Shown: positions 43,081-51,928, counted from the stretch's first letter. The stretch: 64,000 nucleotides of DNA from Isoptericola halalbus (GCA_009663185.1 VJZX01000001.1:327389-391388), one strand, 5' to 3'. Numbers and translations are program-made. Notes: a model not told the origin generated them from the sequence alone.

Positions 43081-43872
43081 CTAGTCGCTTTCTGTGTCGC
43101 GCAGGGACGTGAAGGGGTTGGCGAGAGGGGTGCGCTCAAGCCAGCTGGCCAGGGTCATCCGGTCGCCCCGGTAGCGCAGGAACTCGAGGTCGACGGGCCG
43201 GCCACCGTCGGCGTGTGTCAGCCGCTCCACGAACAGCAACGGCGACCCGGGGCGGATGCGGAGCATCCCTGCGACCACACGGTCGGCGACCATGGCCTCG
43301 ATCCGCAGCCGTGCGGCACCGAGCGGCAGGCCGAGCTCGGACTCGATGAGCTCGAAGATGTCGTGGTTCTCGAGGTCGAGCTCGAGCAGCGGCTCGCCGA
43401 TGTCGGCCGGGAAGTAGCTGGCGTCGAGGGTCACCGGCTCGCCGTCGAAGGAGCGGACACGCTCCAGGCAGAGGACTGGAGAACCTGCTTCGAGCTGGAG
43501 CCGCTCGGCGACCAGGGGCACGGCTGGCAGGATCTCGGCCAGGACGACGTCGTTGGTGACGCGGGGATGTCGCGACTCGAAGGTCTCCGCGAGGCCTCGA
43601 AGCCGGTCGAGGCCATGGACGAGCTTTCCGGCGACCACGAAGGTGCCAGAACCCTGGATGCGGGTGATCAGGCCTTCGTCCCGCAGGAGCGAGAGAACCT
43701 CGCGGATGATGTTGCGGCTGGCGCCGAACTCCAGGGCCAGGGCGGTCTCCGGTGGAAGTGGCTCGCGCCCGTAGACGCCCTCGAGGATGCGCGTCCGGAG
43801 TACGTCACGGATCCGGCGGACAGGCCCGGAACGCCGCCCTGCGGGCACCGGGTCATCCGTTGTCGGCTTCAT
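43081..43872 (-). CDS. GntR-family regulator with UTRA domain (HutC type), first gene of the operon
   Basis: The 263-residue regulator has a winged helix-turn-helix (about 18-85: RIRDVLRTRILEGVYGREPLPPETALALEFGASRNIIREVLSLLRDEGLI) and a UTRA ligand domain (about 100-250, with VLCLERVRSFDGEPV and PLLFVERLTHADGGRPVDLEFLRYRGDRM). It is transcribed together with the flavoprotein gene, three bases away, so it should control its own operon. The ligand is unknown, possibly the imported substrate. Confidence 0.9.
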   Translation of the reverse strand: MKPTTDDPVPAGRRSGPVRRIRDVLRTRILEGVYGREPLPPETALALEFGASRNIIREVLSLLRDEGLITRIQGSGTFVVAGKLVHGLDRLRGLAETFESRHPRVTNDVVLAEILPAVPLVAERLQLEAGSPVLCLERVRSFDGEPVTLDASYFPADIGEPLLELDLENHDIFELIESELGLPLGAARLRIEAMVADRVVAGMLRIRPGSPLLFVERLTHADGGRPVDLEFLRYRGDRMTLASWLERTPLANPFTSLRDTESD

Positions 43873-43894
43873 GCGAGGACTCTCGGGGGCGCGG

Positions 43895-43932
43895 GTTACG
43901 TGCCATAGCGACTCCAGTTACCCGAGAGTTAC
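43895..43932. promoter_or_regulatory. Three phased GTTAC repeats upstream of the flavoprotein operon
   Basis: GTTAC occurs at 43895-43899, 43917-43921 and 43928-43932, spacings of 22 and 11 bases, so all lie on the same face of the helix. They lie 23-60 bases upstream of the GntR start in the likely promoter. A binding role for one of the two GntR proteins is an inference. Apart from this and the -10 at 44166, the 305-base divergent region shows nothing recognisable. Confidence 0.45.
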
Positions 43933-44165
43933 GCCTGCCCCACGTGACCGGACTGTCCGCTGACCTCGGGAAACACGGAGATGCGTGATGATCCGCCGGA
44001 AAGAGGCGGGGATCCGCCGGGCAGATCGCGACCGCGCGTACCACGTCGGAAGCAAGCGACCGCGGTCACAACGCCGCAGGGTGGCCAGCACCGCCGCCCC
44101 GCAGAGACTGCGATTCCGTCGCTGAGCCCGGTCGGAGTCACCGTGGTGCACAGTCATTATGTTGT

Positions 44166-44178
44166 TATACTAATCGCG
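44166..44178 (+). promoter_or_regulatory. -10 element for leaderless transcription of the second gntR
   Basis: TATACT at 44166-44171 is a good -10 and lies six bases before the GTG at 44178, so transcription should begin at or next to the start codon. The -35 position (44143-44148, GTGGTG) is weak. No ribosome site precedes the GTG, in line with a leaderless message. The stretch 44150-44175 is the only AT-rich DNA of the region. Confidence 0.6.
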
Positions 44179-44909
44179 TGTCGAAACAACCCCTCTACGC
44201 CCAGATCGAAGACGCGCTGCTGGCCAGGATCACCACCGGACTCGCTCCGGGAGACCGGCTGCCGACCGAGGACCAGCTGATCGAGGAATTCGGCGCGAGT
44301 CGCATCACAGTCCGGCGCGCCGTTCAGAACCTTGTGGCCCGAGGTGTCGTCGTGACTCAGCAGGGACGGGGCACCTTCGTCGCCGAGCGGCAGCTCGAGC
44401 AGCCCCTGACCGCACTCACCGGGTTCGTCGAGGACATGGAGGCCCTGGGCCTCGGAGCCTCCGCGGAGCTGATCACCGCCGAGACCGTGCCGGCCTCCCC
44501 TGCCGTCGCCGCCCGGCTCGACCTGCTGACGGGATCGCCGGTCGACTTCATCGAACGAGTGCGGCTGGCTGAAGGACGACCGGTCTCGTTCGACCAGACC
44601 TGGCTTCCCGGCGGAGTCGCCGAGGGGATGGTTCGCGAAGACCTCGCGAACCAGCCGATCTTCACCCTGCTCGAAGAGAAGTACGGCATCCCGCTGCGCG
44701 AGGCGACCTACCGCCTGCGTGCGACCAGCGCCGCCGAGCACGTCGCTGAACACCTGCGGGTCGCCCCCGGAGAGCCCATCCTGCTGGTCGAGCGCACCAC
44801 GTTCACGACCGGTCAGAAGCCCATCGACTACGAGCTCCTGCACTATCGGGGCGACGCCATCACGTTCGTGACGAGCCTGAGCCGCCCCGCGGCCGGGACA
44901 CACAGGTGA
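44178..44909 (+). CDS. GntR-family regulator with UTRA domain (HutC type)
   Basis: The 243-residue protein has a winged HTH (about 4-70: PLYAQIEDALLARITTGLAPGDRLPTEDQLIEEFGASRITVRRAVQNLVARG) and a UTRA domain (about 85-238, with VDFIERVRLAEGRPVSFDQTWLP and ILLVERTTFTTGQKPIDYELLHYRGDAI). It is divergent from the other GntR gene and coupled (GTGA) to the TauE/SafE exporter gene, so it probably regulates that exporter and perhaps the divergent operon. The two UTRA proteins may sense related molecules. Confidence 0.9.
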   Translation: MSKQPLYAQIEDALLARITTGLAPGDRLPTEDQLIEEFGASRITVRRAVQNLVARGVVVTQQGRGTFVAERQLEQPLTALTGFVEDMEALGLGASAELITAETVPASPAVAARLDLLTGSPVDFIERVRLAEGRPVSFDQTWLPGGVAEGMVREDLANQPIFTLLEEKYGIPLREATYRLRATSAAEHVAEHLRVAPGEPILLVERTTFTTGQKPIDYELLHYRGDAITFVTSLSRPAAGTHR

Positions 44910-45634
44910 CCGAGGCTGCTGGCCTGGCGGCTGTGTGCCTCGCCGTGACGCTCGGGGCTACCGCCCAACGGATCACCGGCATCGGGATCGCCCTGGTGAG
45001 CGCACCGGCCCTCGTGCTGATGTTCGGCCCGCTGACCGCGGTGCCCCTGTGCAACCTGATGGCCCTGCTGCTGAACATAGGGATTCTGCTGACTTCCCTC
45101 GGCAGGATCGAGTGGCGACGGGCAGCCACCATGGCAGCCGGGTCGGCGGTCGTCATCCTGGCCCTCTCCCCACTCGTACAGCGGGCGGATCAAGCGATTC
45201 TGCAGGCCACCATCGGCGTCGCGGTGCTCAGCGCCATCGCGCTGACCTTCTGGCTGAGAACCCGGAGCAGGCCGTCAGATGATTCGATGCTGGCGCGGGT
45301 GTTCGCCGGTGCGAGCGCCGGAGGCCTCGGCGCCGCCGCAGGCCTGAGCGGTCCACCGCTGGCGATCTACGCGGTGCGCACCGGCTGGGCCGGGCCGACC
45401 TTCGTCCCGACGCTCCAAGGCGTCGCGGCCGTCATCAACGTCCTTGCCGTGGCAGCGGCTCCACGGATCTCCATCCCGCCCCTGACGTGGGCCGTGCTCA
45501 TTGGGGCGCTGGGAGCGGGCGCGGCCGCAGGCGCCCTTCTCGCGCCTCGAGCCGACGCCCGCTGGATCCAGACGGCGGCGCTCGCGCTCGCTGCTGTCGG
45601 GGCGATCGTCACCATCGTCGTGGCACTGACATGA
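44906..45634 (+). CDS. TauE/SafE-family membrane exporter
   Basis: The 242-residue protein has seven to eight helices in two inverted halves, with family motifs near the start of each: GATAQRITGIGIALVSAPALVL (about 17-38) and GAAAGLSGPPLAIYAVRTG (about 140-158). Family members export sulfite, sulfoacetate or other small anions formed during organosulfur breakdown. Its coupling to a GntR regulator and location beside the flavoprotein/ABC operon is the main hint that the operon handles a sulfur compound. The GTG start overlaps the gntR stop. Confidence 0.9.
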   Translation: MTEAAGLAAVCLAVTLGATAQRITGIGIALVSAPALVLMFGPLTAVPLCNLMALLLNIGILLTSLGRIEWRRAATMAAGSAVVILALSPLVQRADQAILQATIGVAVLSAIALTFWLRTRSRPSDDSMLARVFAGASAGGLGAAAGLSGPPLAIYAVRTGWAGPTFVPTLQGVAAVINVLAVAAAPRISIPPLTWAVLIGALGAGAAAGALLAPRADARWIQTAALALAAVGAIVTIVVALT

Positions 45635-45736
45635 CCGCCCTCGCCACAGCACGATGACTGGGCGGGTCGCCTCGTTCACGCAGGCCGCGCGGCGCGGCAT
45701 CGCGGCGTCGCGGAACTGGATCCGTCTCCAATGCAT

Positions 45737-45770
45737 TCAGGCCCGGGAGTCCTTGGACTCCCGGGCCTGA
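45737..45770. terminator. Palindromic terminator between tauE/safE and tRNA
   Basis: A perfect 16-base stem, TCAGGCCCGGGAGTCC with its complement, encloses only TT. It follows the tRNA on the minus strand by five bases and lies 102 bases past the exporter stop on the plus strand, so it can serve both. Confidence 0.8.
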
Positions 45771-45775
45771 TCTCG

Positions 45776-45849
45776 TAGCGGGGGCGGGATTTGAACCCGC
45801 GACCTCTGGGTTATGAGCCCAGCGAGCTACCGAACTGCTCCACCCCGCG
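45776..45849 (-). tRNA. Initiator tRNA-fMet (CAT)
   Basis: A complete 74-base cloverleaf without encoded CCA. The acceptor 5' strand is CGCGGGG, the anticodon loop CTCATAA with stem CTGGG/CCCAG, and the T-arm has GGTTCAAATCC. Base 1 (C) is opposed by T at position 72 and so does not pair, and the anticodon stem carries three G-C pairs; both are hallmarks of initiator tRNA rather than elongator Met or Ile2. Confidence 0.95.
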
Positions 45850-45941
45850 TCGACTTGGAAGACATTACGGCATCGAACCCACCCACACCAAATCGAATCG
45901 ACCAAGTGGGACGGAGGTCACAGGCCGCTCCACGCGCGCAG

Positions 45942-45978
45942 CGAGGGGGGCGCCATCCGATGGACGGCACCCCCCTCG
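45942..45978 (-). terminator. Terminator of the UPF0182 gene
   Basis: CGAGGGGGG pairs with CCCCCCTCG (9 bases), continued by GCC/GGC and TCC/GGA with two mismatches, starting 25 bases past the UPF0182 stop. Confidence 0.75.
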
Positions 45979-46002
45979 TGTCGATCGAGCGTCAGCCCGT
46001 GA

Positions 46003-49000
46003 TCAGCCTGCGAGCTCGGCCTCCGCGGCGACGGCCTCCTCGATCGCCCGCTGCAGGCGCTCCTGCGCCTCGCCGTAGGCCGCGAAGTCGCCCGAGGAGA
46101 GCGCCTCCTGGCTGTCGGCCAGGGCCTCGTTGGCCTCCTGCAGGGCCGCGTCGAGGCGTGCGCGCGGGTCGCCCTCCGGGGTGGTCGGCGTCGTCGGCTC
46201 CGCTGTGTCGGTCGGCTCGGGCTCGGACCCGGTGCCCGTGCCCGGGTCGACGTCCACAGGGTCGGTGGGCACGTCAGTCTCGACGTCGCCCTCGGCGTCC
46301 CCTGCCCTGGCACCCGAGTCACCACCGAAGACCTGGTCGAGCGCCTCGTCGAGGGTCGCCGCATAGCCCGTCTGGTCGCCGAACGCCACGAGCACCCGGC
46401 GCAGCAGCGGGAACTGCGTCCCGCCGGCCGACTGGATGTACACCGGCTGGACGTACAGCAGGCCACCGCCCACGGGCAGTGTCAGCTGGTTGCCACGCAC
46501 CACGATCGACGAGCCGCGCTCGAGGATGTTGAGCTGTTCGGAGATCGTCGGGTTCGAGTTGAAGTTGTTCTGCACCTGCCCGGGGCCGGGCACCGTCGCG
46601 TCGCGCGGCAGCTCCAGGAGCCGGAGCTGACCGTAGGTCTCGGCCTTCTCACCGGCCGTCGTCCCGGCGTCGCCGTCCACCGCGAGGTACCCGGTCAGGA
46701 TCTCGCGGTCGGTGTTACCGCCCGGGATGAACGTGCTCGTGAGCGAGAACGCGGACCGGTCCTGGCCCGGCATCTGGAGCGTCAGGTAGTACGGCGGCTG
46801 CTTCGAGGCGATGGTCTCGGTGCCCGACACCGGGTCCTCCGGCGTCTCCCACTCGTCAGAGCTCGAGAAGAACTGCACCGCGTCGGTCACGTGGTACTGC
46901 GTGAGCAGCTCGCGCTGGACCTTGAAGAGGTCCTCGGGGTACCGGATGTGGCTCATCAGGTCACCGGAGATCTCTTCCATGGGTCGCAGCGAGGTCGGGA
47001 AGATCTCCGACCACGCCTGGAGCAGCGGGTCGTCCGGCTCCCAGGCGTACAGCGTGACCGAGCCGTCGTAAGCGTCGACCGTGGCCTTGACCGAGTTGCG
47101 GATGTAGTTCACCTCGGGCGGCAGCTCGATGGGCACACCCTGGGCGGCCAGCGTCAGCGAGTCCGTCGTGGCCTCCTGCATCGGCATCTGCGTGGAGTAC
47201 GGGTAGTCGGCGGACGTCGTGTACGCGTCGACGACCCACTTGACGCGGCCGTCGACGACCGCGGGGTACATCTTGTTGTCGAGCGTCAGCCACGGGGCCA
47301 CCTTGGCCACGCGCTGCTGCGGGTCCCGGTCGTAGAGGATCTGCGACTCGTCCGTGACGCGGTCGGAGAAGAAGATCTGCTCGTCGCCGAACTTCAGCGC
47401 GAAGAGCAGCTTCGAGAAGAAGGTGCCGATCTCCGGTCCCGCGGAGACCTCGTCCGTCGGGAACGCGGTGCGGATCTGGCGGCCGCCCTCCTCGTCGGCC
47501 TGGTAGTCCAGCTCCCAGGGTTCCGCGCTCTCGGGGGCACCGACGATCGAGTACGTCGTGGTGCTCGGCGAGAAGTAGATGCGCGGCTCGTACCCGTCGC
47601 CGATGTCGGTCAGCGCACCCTGGGTCGGGATGCCGCCCTCGAAGAACGCGGGCTGACCGTCCGGTCCGGGCACGTTGCCGTACGCCGCCACGACGCCGTA
47701 GCCGTGCGTGTAGACGGTGTGGTCGTTGGTCCAGTTGCGCTCGCCCAGGCCGTCCAGGTTGAGCTCGCGCACCGCGATCACGGTGTCGCGCACCTCGCCG
47801 TCGATCTCGTACCGGTCGACCGCGAGGTTCTCGGTAAAGTTGTAGTACTGCTTGTTCTGCTGCAGCTGGCGGAACGACGGGCTGACGACTTGCGGGTCGA
47901 GCAGGCGCACGGACGCGGTCGTCTGGGCGTCCTCGCGGAGCTGTCCGGCCTCGGCCTCCGTCGTCGCGTCGTACTGCTGCTTCGCGATGTCGTCCAAGTC
48001 GAACGCCTCGAGCGTGGCGTCGATGTTGCGCTGGATGTACGGCGCCTCGAGCTGCTGCGCGTTCGGGTTGACCTGGAACCGCTGCACGACGGCCGGGTAC
48101 ACGCCGCCGATCGCGATCGCCGAGACGACCATGAGGCCGACGCCGATCGCCGGCAGGCGCCACGTGCCGCGGATCGCCGCCAGGACGAAGAGCAGTGCAA
48201 CCAGCACCGCGACGGCCGTGAGGATCTCCTTGGTCGGGATGACCGCGTGGATGTCGGTGTAGCTCGCACCGTCGAACCGGTTGTTCGAGCCCGTGAGGAT
48301 CGAGTACCGGTCGAGCCAGTAGTTCGCACCGATCAGCACCATGAGCGCGGCGCCGAGGATCGCCAGGTGGACCCGCGCGGCAGGCGTCGTGCGGGTCACC
48401 CCGGCGGGGACCGGGCCGAGCCGCAGCCCGCCGTAGAGATAGTGCGTGACGAGCCCGGCGATGGCGGAGATCACGACGACCGACATGAGGAAGCTCACGA
48501 TGAACCGCAGCGCCGGCAGCGTGAAGACGAAGAACCCGTGGTCGATGCCGAACTCGGGGTCCGACGTGCCGAACTCACCGCCGTTGATCGCGAGCAGGAC
48601 CGTGCGCCACTGCGCCGACGCGGCGACGCCGGCGAAGAAGCCGACGAGCAGCGGCGCGGCGATCGTCACGACCCTGCGCAGCGGCTCGACCGCCTCGCGG
48701 TACTGGTCGAGCGTCGCCTGCTCGGGAGTCGACGGCGCGTAGACGGGCCGCGCCCGGTACGCCACCGAGAAGGACGTGTAGACCGCCGCTCCCATGATCA
48801 GGAACCCCGCCGCGAAGAGGAGGCCGCGCGCGATCCACTGCGTCCAGATGACGTTGCCGAACCCGAGGGTCTGGAACCACCGGACCTCGGTCCAGAAGTT
48901 CGCCAGCAGGAGCACGGCCACGACGACCGCCGCGAGGACCGCGATCGTGATCGTGAGCGGGCTTCGGCGCCGCTTGGTCGGTGGACCTGGACGTCGTGGC

Positions 49001-49017
49001 GGGGCTGTGAAGGACAC
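46003..49017 (-). CDS. UPF0182 membrane protein
   Basis: The 1004-residue protein belongs to the large actinobacterial/cyanobacterial UPF0182 family. The N-terminal third has about seven helices (about 22-42, 60-82, 115-135, 165-190, 215-235, 260-285 and 290-312). The remainder is an extracytoplasmic domain with typical stretches such as NWTNDHTVYTHGYGVVAAYGNV and RYPEDLFKVQRELLTQYHV. The last 100 residues are acidic and Pro/Thr-rich, then helical. Function is unknown. It is the equivalent of Rv3193c in the conserved neighbourhood. GTG start. Confidence 0.93.
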   Translation of the reverse strand: MSFTAPPRRPGPPTKRRRSPLTITIAVLAAVVVAVLLLANFWTEVRWFQTLGFGNVIWTQWIARGLLFAAGFLIMGAAVYTSFSVAYRARPVYAPSTPEQATLDQYREAVEPLRRVVTIAAPLLVGFFAGVAASAQWRTVLLAINGGEFGTSDPEFGIDHGFFVFTLPALRFIVSFLMSVVVISAIAGLVTHYLYGGLRLGPVPAGVTRTTPAARVHLAILGAALMVLIGANYWLDRYSILTGSNNRFDGASYTDIHAVIPTKEILTAVAVLVALLFVLAAIRGTWRLPAIGVGLMVVSAIAIGGVYPAVVQRFQVNPNAQQLEAPYIQRNIDATLEAFDLDDIAKQQYDATTEAEAGQLREDAQTTASVRLLDPQVVSPSFRQLQQNKQYYNFTENLAVDRYEIDGEVRDTVIAVRELNLDGLGERNWTNDHTVYTHGYGVVAAYGNVPGPDGQPAFFEGGIPTQGALTDIGDGYEPRIYFSPSTTTYSIVGAPESAEPWELDYQADEEGGRQIRTAFPTDEVSAGPEIGTFFSKLLFALKFGDEQIFFSDRVTDESQILYDRDPQQRVAKVAPWLTLDNKMYPAVVDGRVKWVVDAYTTSADYPYSTQMPMQEATTDSLTLAAQGVPIELPPEVNYIRNSVKATVDAYDGSVTLYAWEPDDPLLQAWSEIFPTSLRPMEEISGDLMSHIRYPEDLFKVQRELLTQYHVTDAVQFFSSSDEWETPEDPVSGTETIASKQPPYYLTLQMPGQDRSAFSLTSTFIPGGNTDREILTGYLAVDGDAGTTAGEKAETYGQLRLLELPRDATVPGPGQVQNNFNSNPTISEQLNILERGSSIVVRGNQLTLPVGGGLLYVQPVYIQSAGGTQFPLLRRVLVAFGDQTGYAATLDEALDQVFGGDSGARAGDAEGDVETDVPTDPVDVDPGTGTGSEPEPTDTAEPTTPTTPEGDPRARLDAALQEANEALADSQEALSSGDFAAYGEAQERLQRAIEEAVAAEAELAG

Positions 49018-49167
49018 GGTGCGGGGACCTCGCTCGTACTCGGGACGGGACGGGACGGGGGACCAGGGTGGTCGTTCTTGGTGAACGACCGGGTCTACCC
49101 CCAGGTTCCCACTTTTCCCACGCCGATGGTCACCGGAACCTCCACATGGGCGCAGGTCACGAACGGG

Positions 49168-50292
49168 TCACGAGCAGGTGGGCAGAGACGCCGTCTCGCC
49201 CGCGCCGATGGCCTCGATCGCGTCGCGCGCCTCGGACAGCGTCGCGACCGCTACGACCTGCAGGCCGTCCGGGACGTTGCCGAGGACCTCCCGGCAGTTG
49301 CCGGCCGGCGCGAGGAACCACCGGGCGCCGTCGCGCCGAGCACCGTACATCTTCTGCTCGATACCGCCGATCGCACCGACGTGACCCTCCACGTCCATCG
49401 TCCCGGTGCCGCCGACGATCTCGCCGGCGAGCTCGTCGTCGGCCGTCAGCTTGTCGATGATCGCGAGCGCGAACATCGACCCGGCGCTCGGGCCGCCGAT
49501 GTTCTCGATCTGGATGCGCACGTCCACGGGGTAGTCGTAGTCGGGGTCCAGATAGACGCCGAGCAGCGCCCGGCCGTCCCCTTCGCCCGTGGTGATCGTG
49601 AGATCGACGGGCTCACCGCCCCGCAGGACGCCGAGGACGACGTCGGCGCCCGGGCTGACGTCCGCGAGCCCTCCGAGCAGGTCCTGGTGCGTGACGACGG
49701 TCCGGCCGTCGATGCTCTGCACGACGTCGCCCTCGGCCACGACACCGTCGGCCCCCGTGCCCGGGGCGGCACCGACGATCGTGAGGGTGGCGGGGACCTC
49801 GTACCCGAGCTCGGTCAGGGCCGCGACGGTGGCGTTCTCCTGTGACGACACCATCTCGGCCTGCCCCGTCTCCTCCTGCTCTTCGGGGGTCAGGTCCGGG
49901 GGGAAGATCGCCTCGACCGGCTGGACCGAGCGGTCGCGCGCGAACCAGCCCATCAGGACGTCCCCGACGAGAACGTCCCCGCCCGGGCCGCCGTACACCG
50001 AGACCGTCGTGAGCCGCAGCTCGCCCGACGGGTCGTGCGTCTCGGTCCCCTCGATCTCGACGAGCGGCACCTCGCGCATGCTCTCGCCGTCGCCGAGGTC
50101 CTGCACCCCGAGCGTGTCCTCGGTCGGGCCGGGTGTGCGCACCGCGTAGGCGGTCGGCATGACGAGCGCGACGGCGGCGAGCGCCCCCGTGGCGAGCATC
50201 GCGAGGGTGAGCGTCACGGTACGGCGCGTCACGTGCGCGGAAGGGTAGAGGTCCGGCTCAGCGGGCGCCAGGATGTCGCGGTCGAACGTCAC
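49168..50292 (-). CDS. Membrane-anchored PDZ-S16 (Lon-like) protease
   Basis: The 374-residue protein has one helix (about 25-47) with the rest outside the membrane. A PDZ domain spans about 170-235 (APGTGADGVVAEGDVVQSIDGRTV), followed by a Lon-type S16 protease domain (about 255-374) with the catalytic dyad S269 in GGPSAGSMFAL and K314 in GGIEQKMYGA. It has no ATPase domain, so it is the LonC/YlbL-like group, the Rv3194c equivalent. YlbL-like proteases have been tied to membrane quality control and division control. The GTG start at 50292 has a weak ribosome site. Confidence 0.92.
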   Translation of the reverse strand: MTFDRDILAPAEPDLYPSAHVTRRTVTLTLAMLATGALAAVALVMPTAYAVRTPGPTEDTLGVQDLGDGESMREVPLVEIEGTETHDPSGELRLTTVSVYGGPGGDVLVGDVLMGWFARDRSVQPVEAIFPPDLTPEEQEETGQAEMVSSQENATVAALTELGYEVPATLTIVGAAPGTGADGVVAEGDVVQSIDGRTVVTHQDLLGGLADVSPGADVVLGVLRGGEPVDLTITTGEGDGRALLGVYLDPDYDYPVDVRIQIENIGGPSAGSMFALAIIDKLTADDELAGEIVGGTGTMDVEGHVGAIGGIEQKMYGARRDGARWFLAPAGNCREVLGNVPDGLQVVAVATLSEARDAIEAIGAGETASLPTCS

Positions 50293-50460
50293 CGCCCCAT
50301 CATCCCCGACCCGCCGGGCCGGTGCGCCCAGAGCGAACGGCGGAACCGGGCCCCCCGGTCGCACGTCGAGGTGGGTACCGTGAGACCGCGGCCGACCGAG
50401 CGACGGCGGTGCGGACCGGACAGCCGACAGCAGCACCGAGTGCGATCTGAGGAGCACGCA

Positions 50461-51921
50461 GTGAGCAACCTGCCCGACGACCCCGACGGTGCCGAGGAGC
50501 GCGAGCGGATGCTGCGCGAGATGCTCTCGGGCTTCTTCGGCGACCAGACCGACGAGGTGCTGGAGCAGATGCGCGCGCAGGGCTTCGACCCGGCCGCCCT
50601 CGCCGGCCTTCCCGGCGCGGGCACTCCGGACCCCGCAGCCATGCAGCACGTGCTCGCCCAGGTGCAGCGCCTGCTGTCCGCGTCCGGCGACGCCCCCGTC
50701 AACACCGACGTCGCGCACGACGTCGCGCGGCAGGTCGCGGTCGCCGAGGGCGACCCGTTCCTCACGGGTGGTCAGGCCAAGGCGGCCACCGACGCGCTGT
50801 CCGTGGCCGAGCTCTGGCTCGACGTCGTGACCGACCTGCCGCCTGCGGGCGGCCGCCCGCAGGCCTGGAGCCGCTCGGAGTGGGTCGAGGCGACCCTGCC
50901 GGCCTGGAACCGGCTCGTCGCCCCGGTCGCGACCTCGGTCGCCGACGCGCTCGCCACCGTCCTGCGCGACCAGCTGCCCGGCGACGGCGAGGGGTTCGAC
51001 GCCGGCGAGCTCGGGCTGCCTGCCCTGCCCGGCATGCCGATCGGTGCGCTGGGCGGCACCTTCGAGCCGGGGCAGCTGATGCGACGGCTCGGGGCAGCCG
51101 TGTTCGGGATGCAGGTCGGGCAGGCGGCCGGGACCCTCTCGCGCGAGGTCTTCGGTGCCACCGACGTGGGAGTGCCGCTCCTCGACGAGCCCACGACGGT
51201 GCTCGTGCCGACCAACGTCGCCGCGTTCGCCGAGGGCCTCGACGCCCCGCCCGACGAGGTGCGGCACTTCCTCGCGGTGCGCGAGGCGGCGCACGCACGC
51301 CTGTTCACGCACGTCACCTGGCTGCGGTCGCACCTGCTCGGGCTCGTCGAACGGTATGCGCGGGGCATCACGATCGACCTCGACGTGCTCGAGCAGCAGG
51401 TGCGCGACATCGACATGAGCGACCCGGAAGCGCTGCGCGGCGCGCTCACGGGCGGGGTGTTCGGGCTTCAGCACACCGAGGAGCAGCGGGCCACGCTGCT
51501 GCGGCTCGAGACCGCGCTGGCGCTGGTCGAGGGCTGGGTCAGCGAAGTTGCCGCGACGGCCGCGCTCCCCCACCTGCCGCACGCCGTACCCTTGCGCGAG
51601 ATGCTTCGGCGCCGGCGCGCCGCGGGCGGGCCGGCCGAGCACACGTTCGCGACGCTCGTCGGGCTCGAGCTGCGCCCGCGGCGCTCGCGCGACGCCGCCG
51701 CGCTGTTCGGGCACGTCCTCGAGGCGAGCGGGCCGCAGGCCCGCGACGCGGTCTGGGAGCACCCGGACCTGCTGCCCGGGCCGGCCGACCTGGACGACCC
51801 GGCCGGATACCTCGACCGTCGCGCCGCGCAGGCCGACGCGCAGGCCGACGTCGACACCGCGCTCGCGCAGATCCTGGGCGAGGGCGCGGACGGCGACGAG
51901 GGCCGCGCTCAGCAGCAGTGA
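50461..51921 (+). CDS. Zinc-dependent metalloprotease-like protein (DUF2342)
   Basis: The 486-residue protein matches the actinobacterial DUF2342 family (Rv3195 type). The central core has GGTFEPGQLMRRLGAAVFGMQVGQAAGTLSREVFG, then VREAAHARLFTHVTWLRSHLLGLVERYARGI, where the E-x2-H segment supplies the presumed metal site, and VEGWVSEVA with another acidic ligand. The tail (about 440-486) is Ala/Asp rich. It is cytosolic. Catalysis is unproven. The GTG start follows GAGGAG. It is divergent from the PDZ protease gene. Confidence 0.9.
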   Translation: MSNLPDDPDGAEERERMLREMLSGFFGDQTDEVLEQMRAQGFDPAALAGLPGAGTPDPAAMQHVLAQVQRLLSASGDAPVNTDVAHDVARQVAVAEGDPFLTGGQAKAATDALSVAELWLDVVTDLPPAGGRPQAWSRSEWVEATLPAWNRLVAPVATSVADALATVLRDQLPGDGEGFDAGELGLPALPGMPIGALGGTFEPGQLMRRLGAAVFGMQVGQAAGTLSREVFGATDVGVPLLDEPTTVLVPTNVAAFAEGLDAPPDEVRHFLAVREAAHARLFTHVTWLRSHLLGLVERYARGITIDLDVLEQQVRDIDMSDPEALRGALTGGVFGLQHTEEQRATLLRLETALALVEGWVSEVAATAALPHLPHAVPLREMLRRRRAAGGPAEHTFATLVGLELRPRRSRDAAALFGHVLEASGPQARDAVWEHPDLLPGPADLDDPAGYLDRRAAQADAQADVDTALAQILGEGADGDEGRAQQQ

Positions 51922-51928
51922 GCGTGGT

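Noticed and set aside
32591..45634. The flavoprotein/KorAB region as a genomic island
   Set aside because: There is no integrase, transposase, flanking direct repeat or obvious composition change; the nearby tRNA has no visible attachment duplication. Transfer remains possible but unsupported.
45776..45849. Elongator tRNA-Met or tRNA-Ile2 (CAT)
   Set aside because: The unpaired first base pair and the G-C-rich anticodon stem fit the initiator tRNA.
46891..49845. A 984-codon plus-strand frame opposite UPF0182 and the PDZ protease gene
   Set aside because: It spans two recognisable minus-strand genes and their spacer and has the biased composition of an antisense frame.
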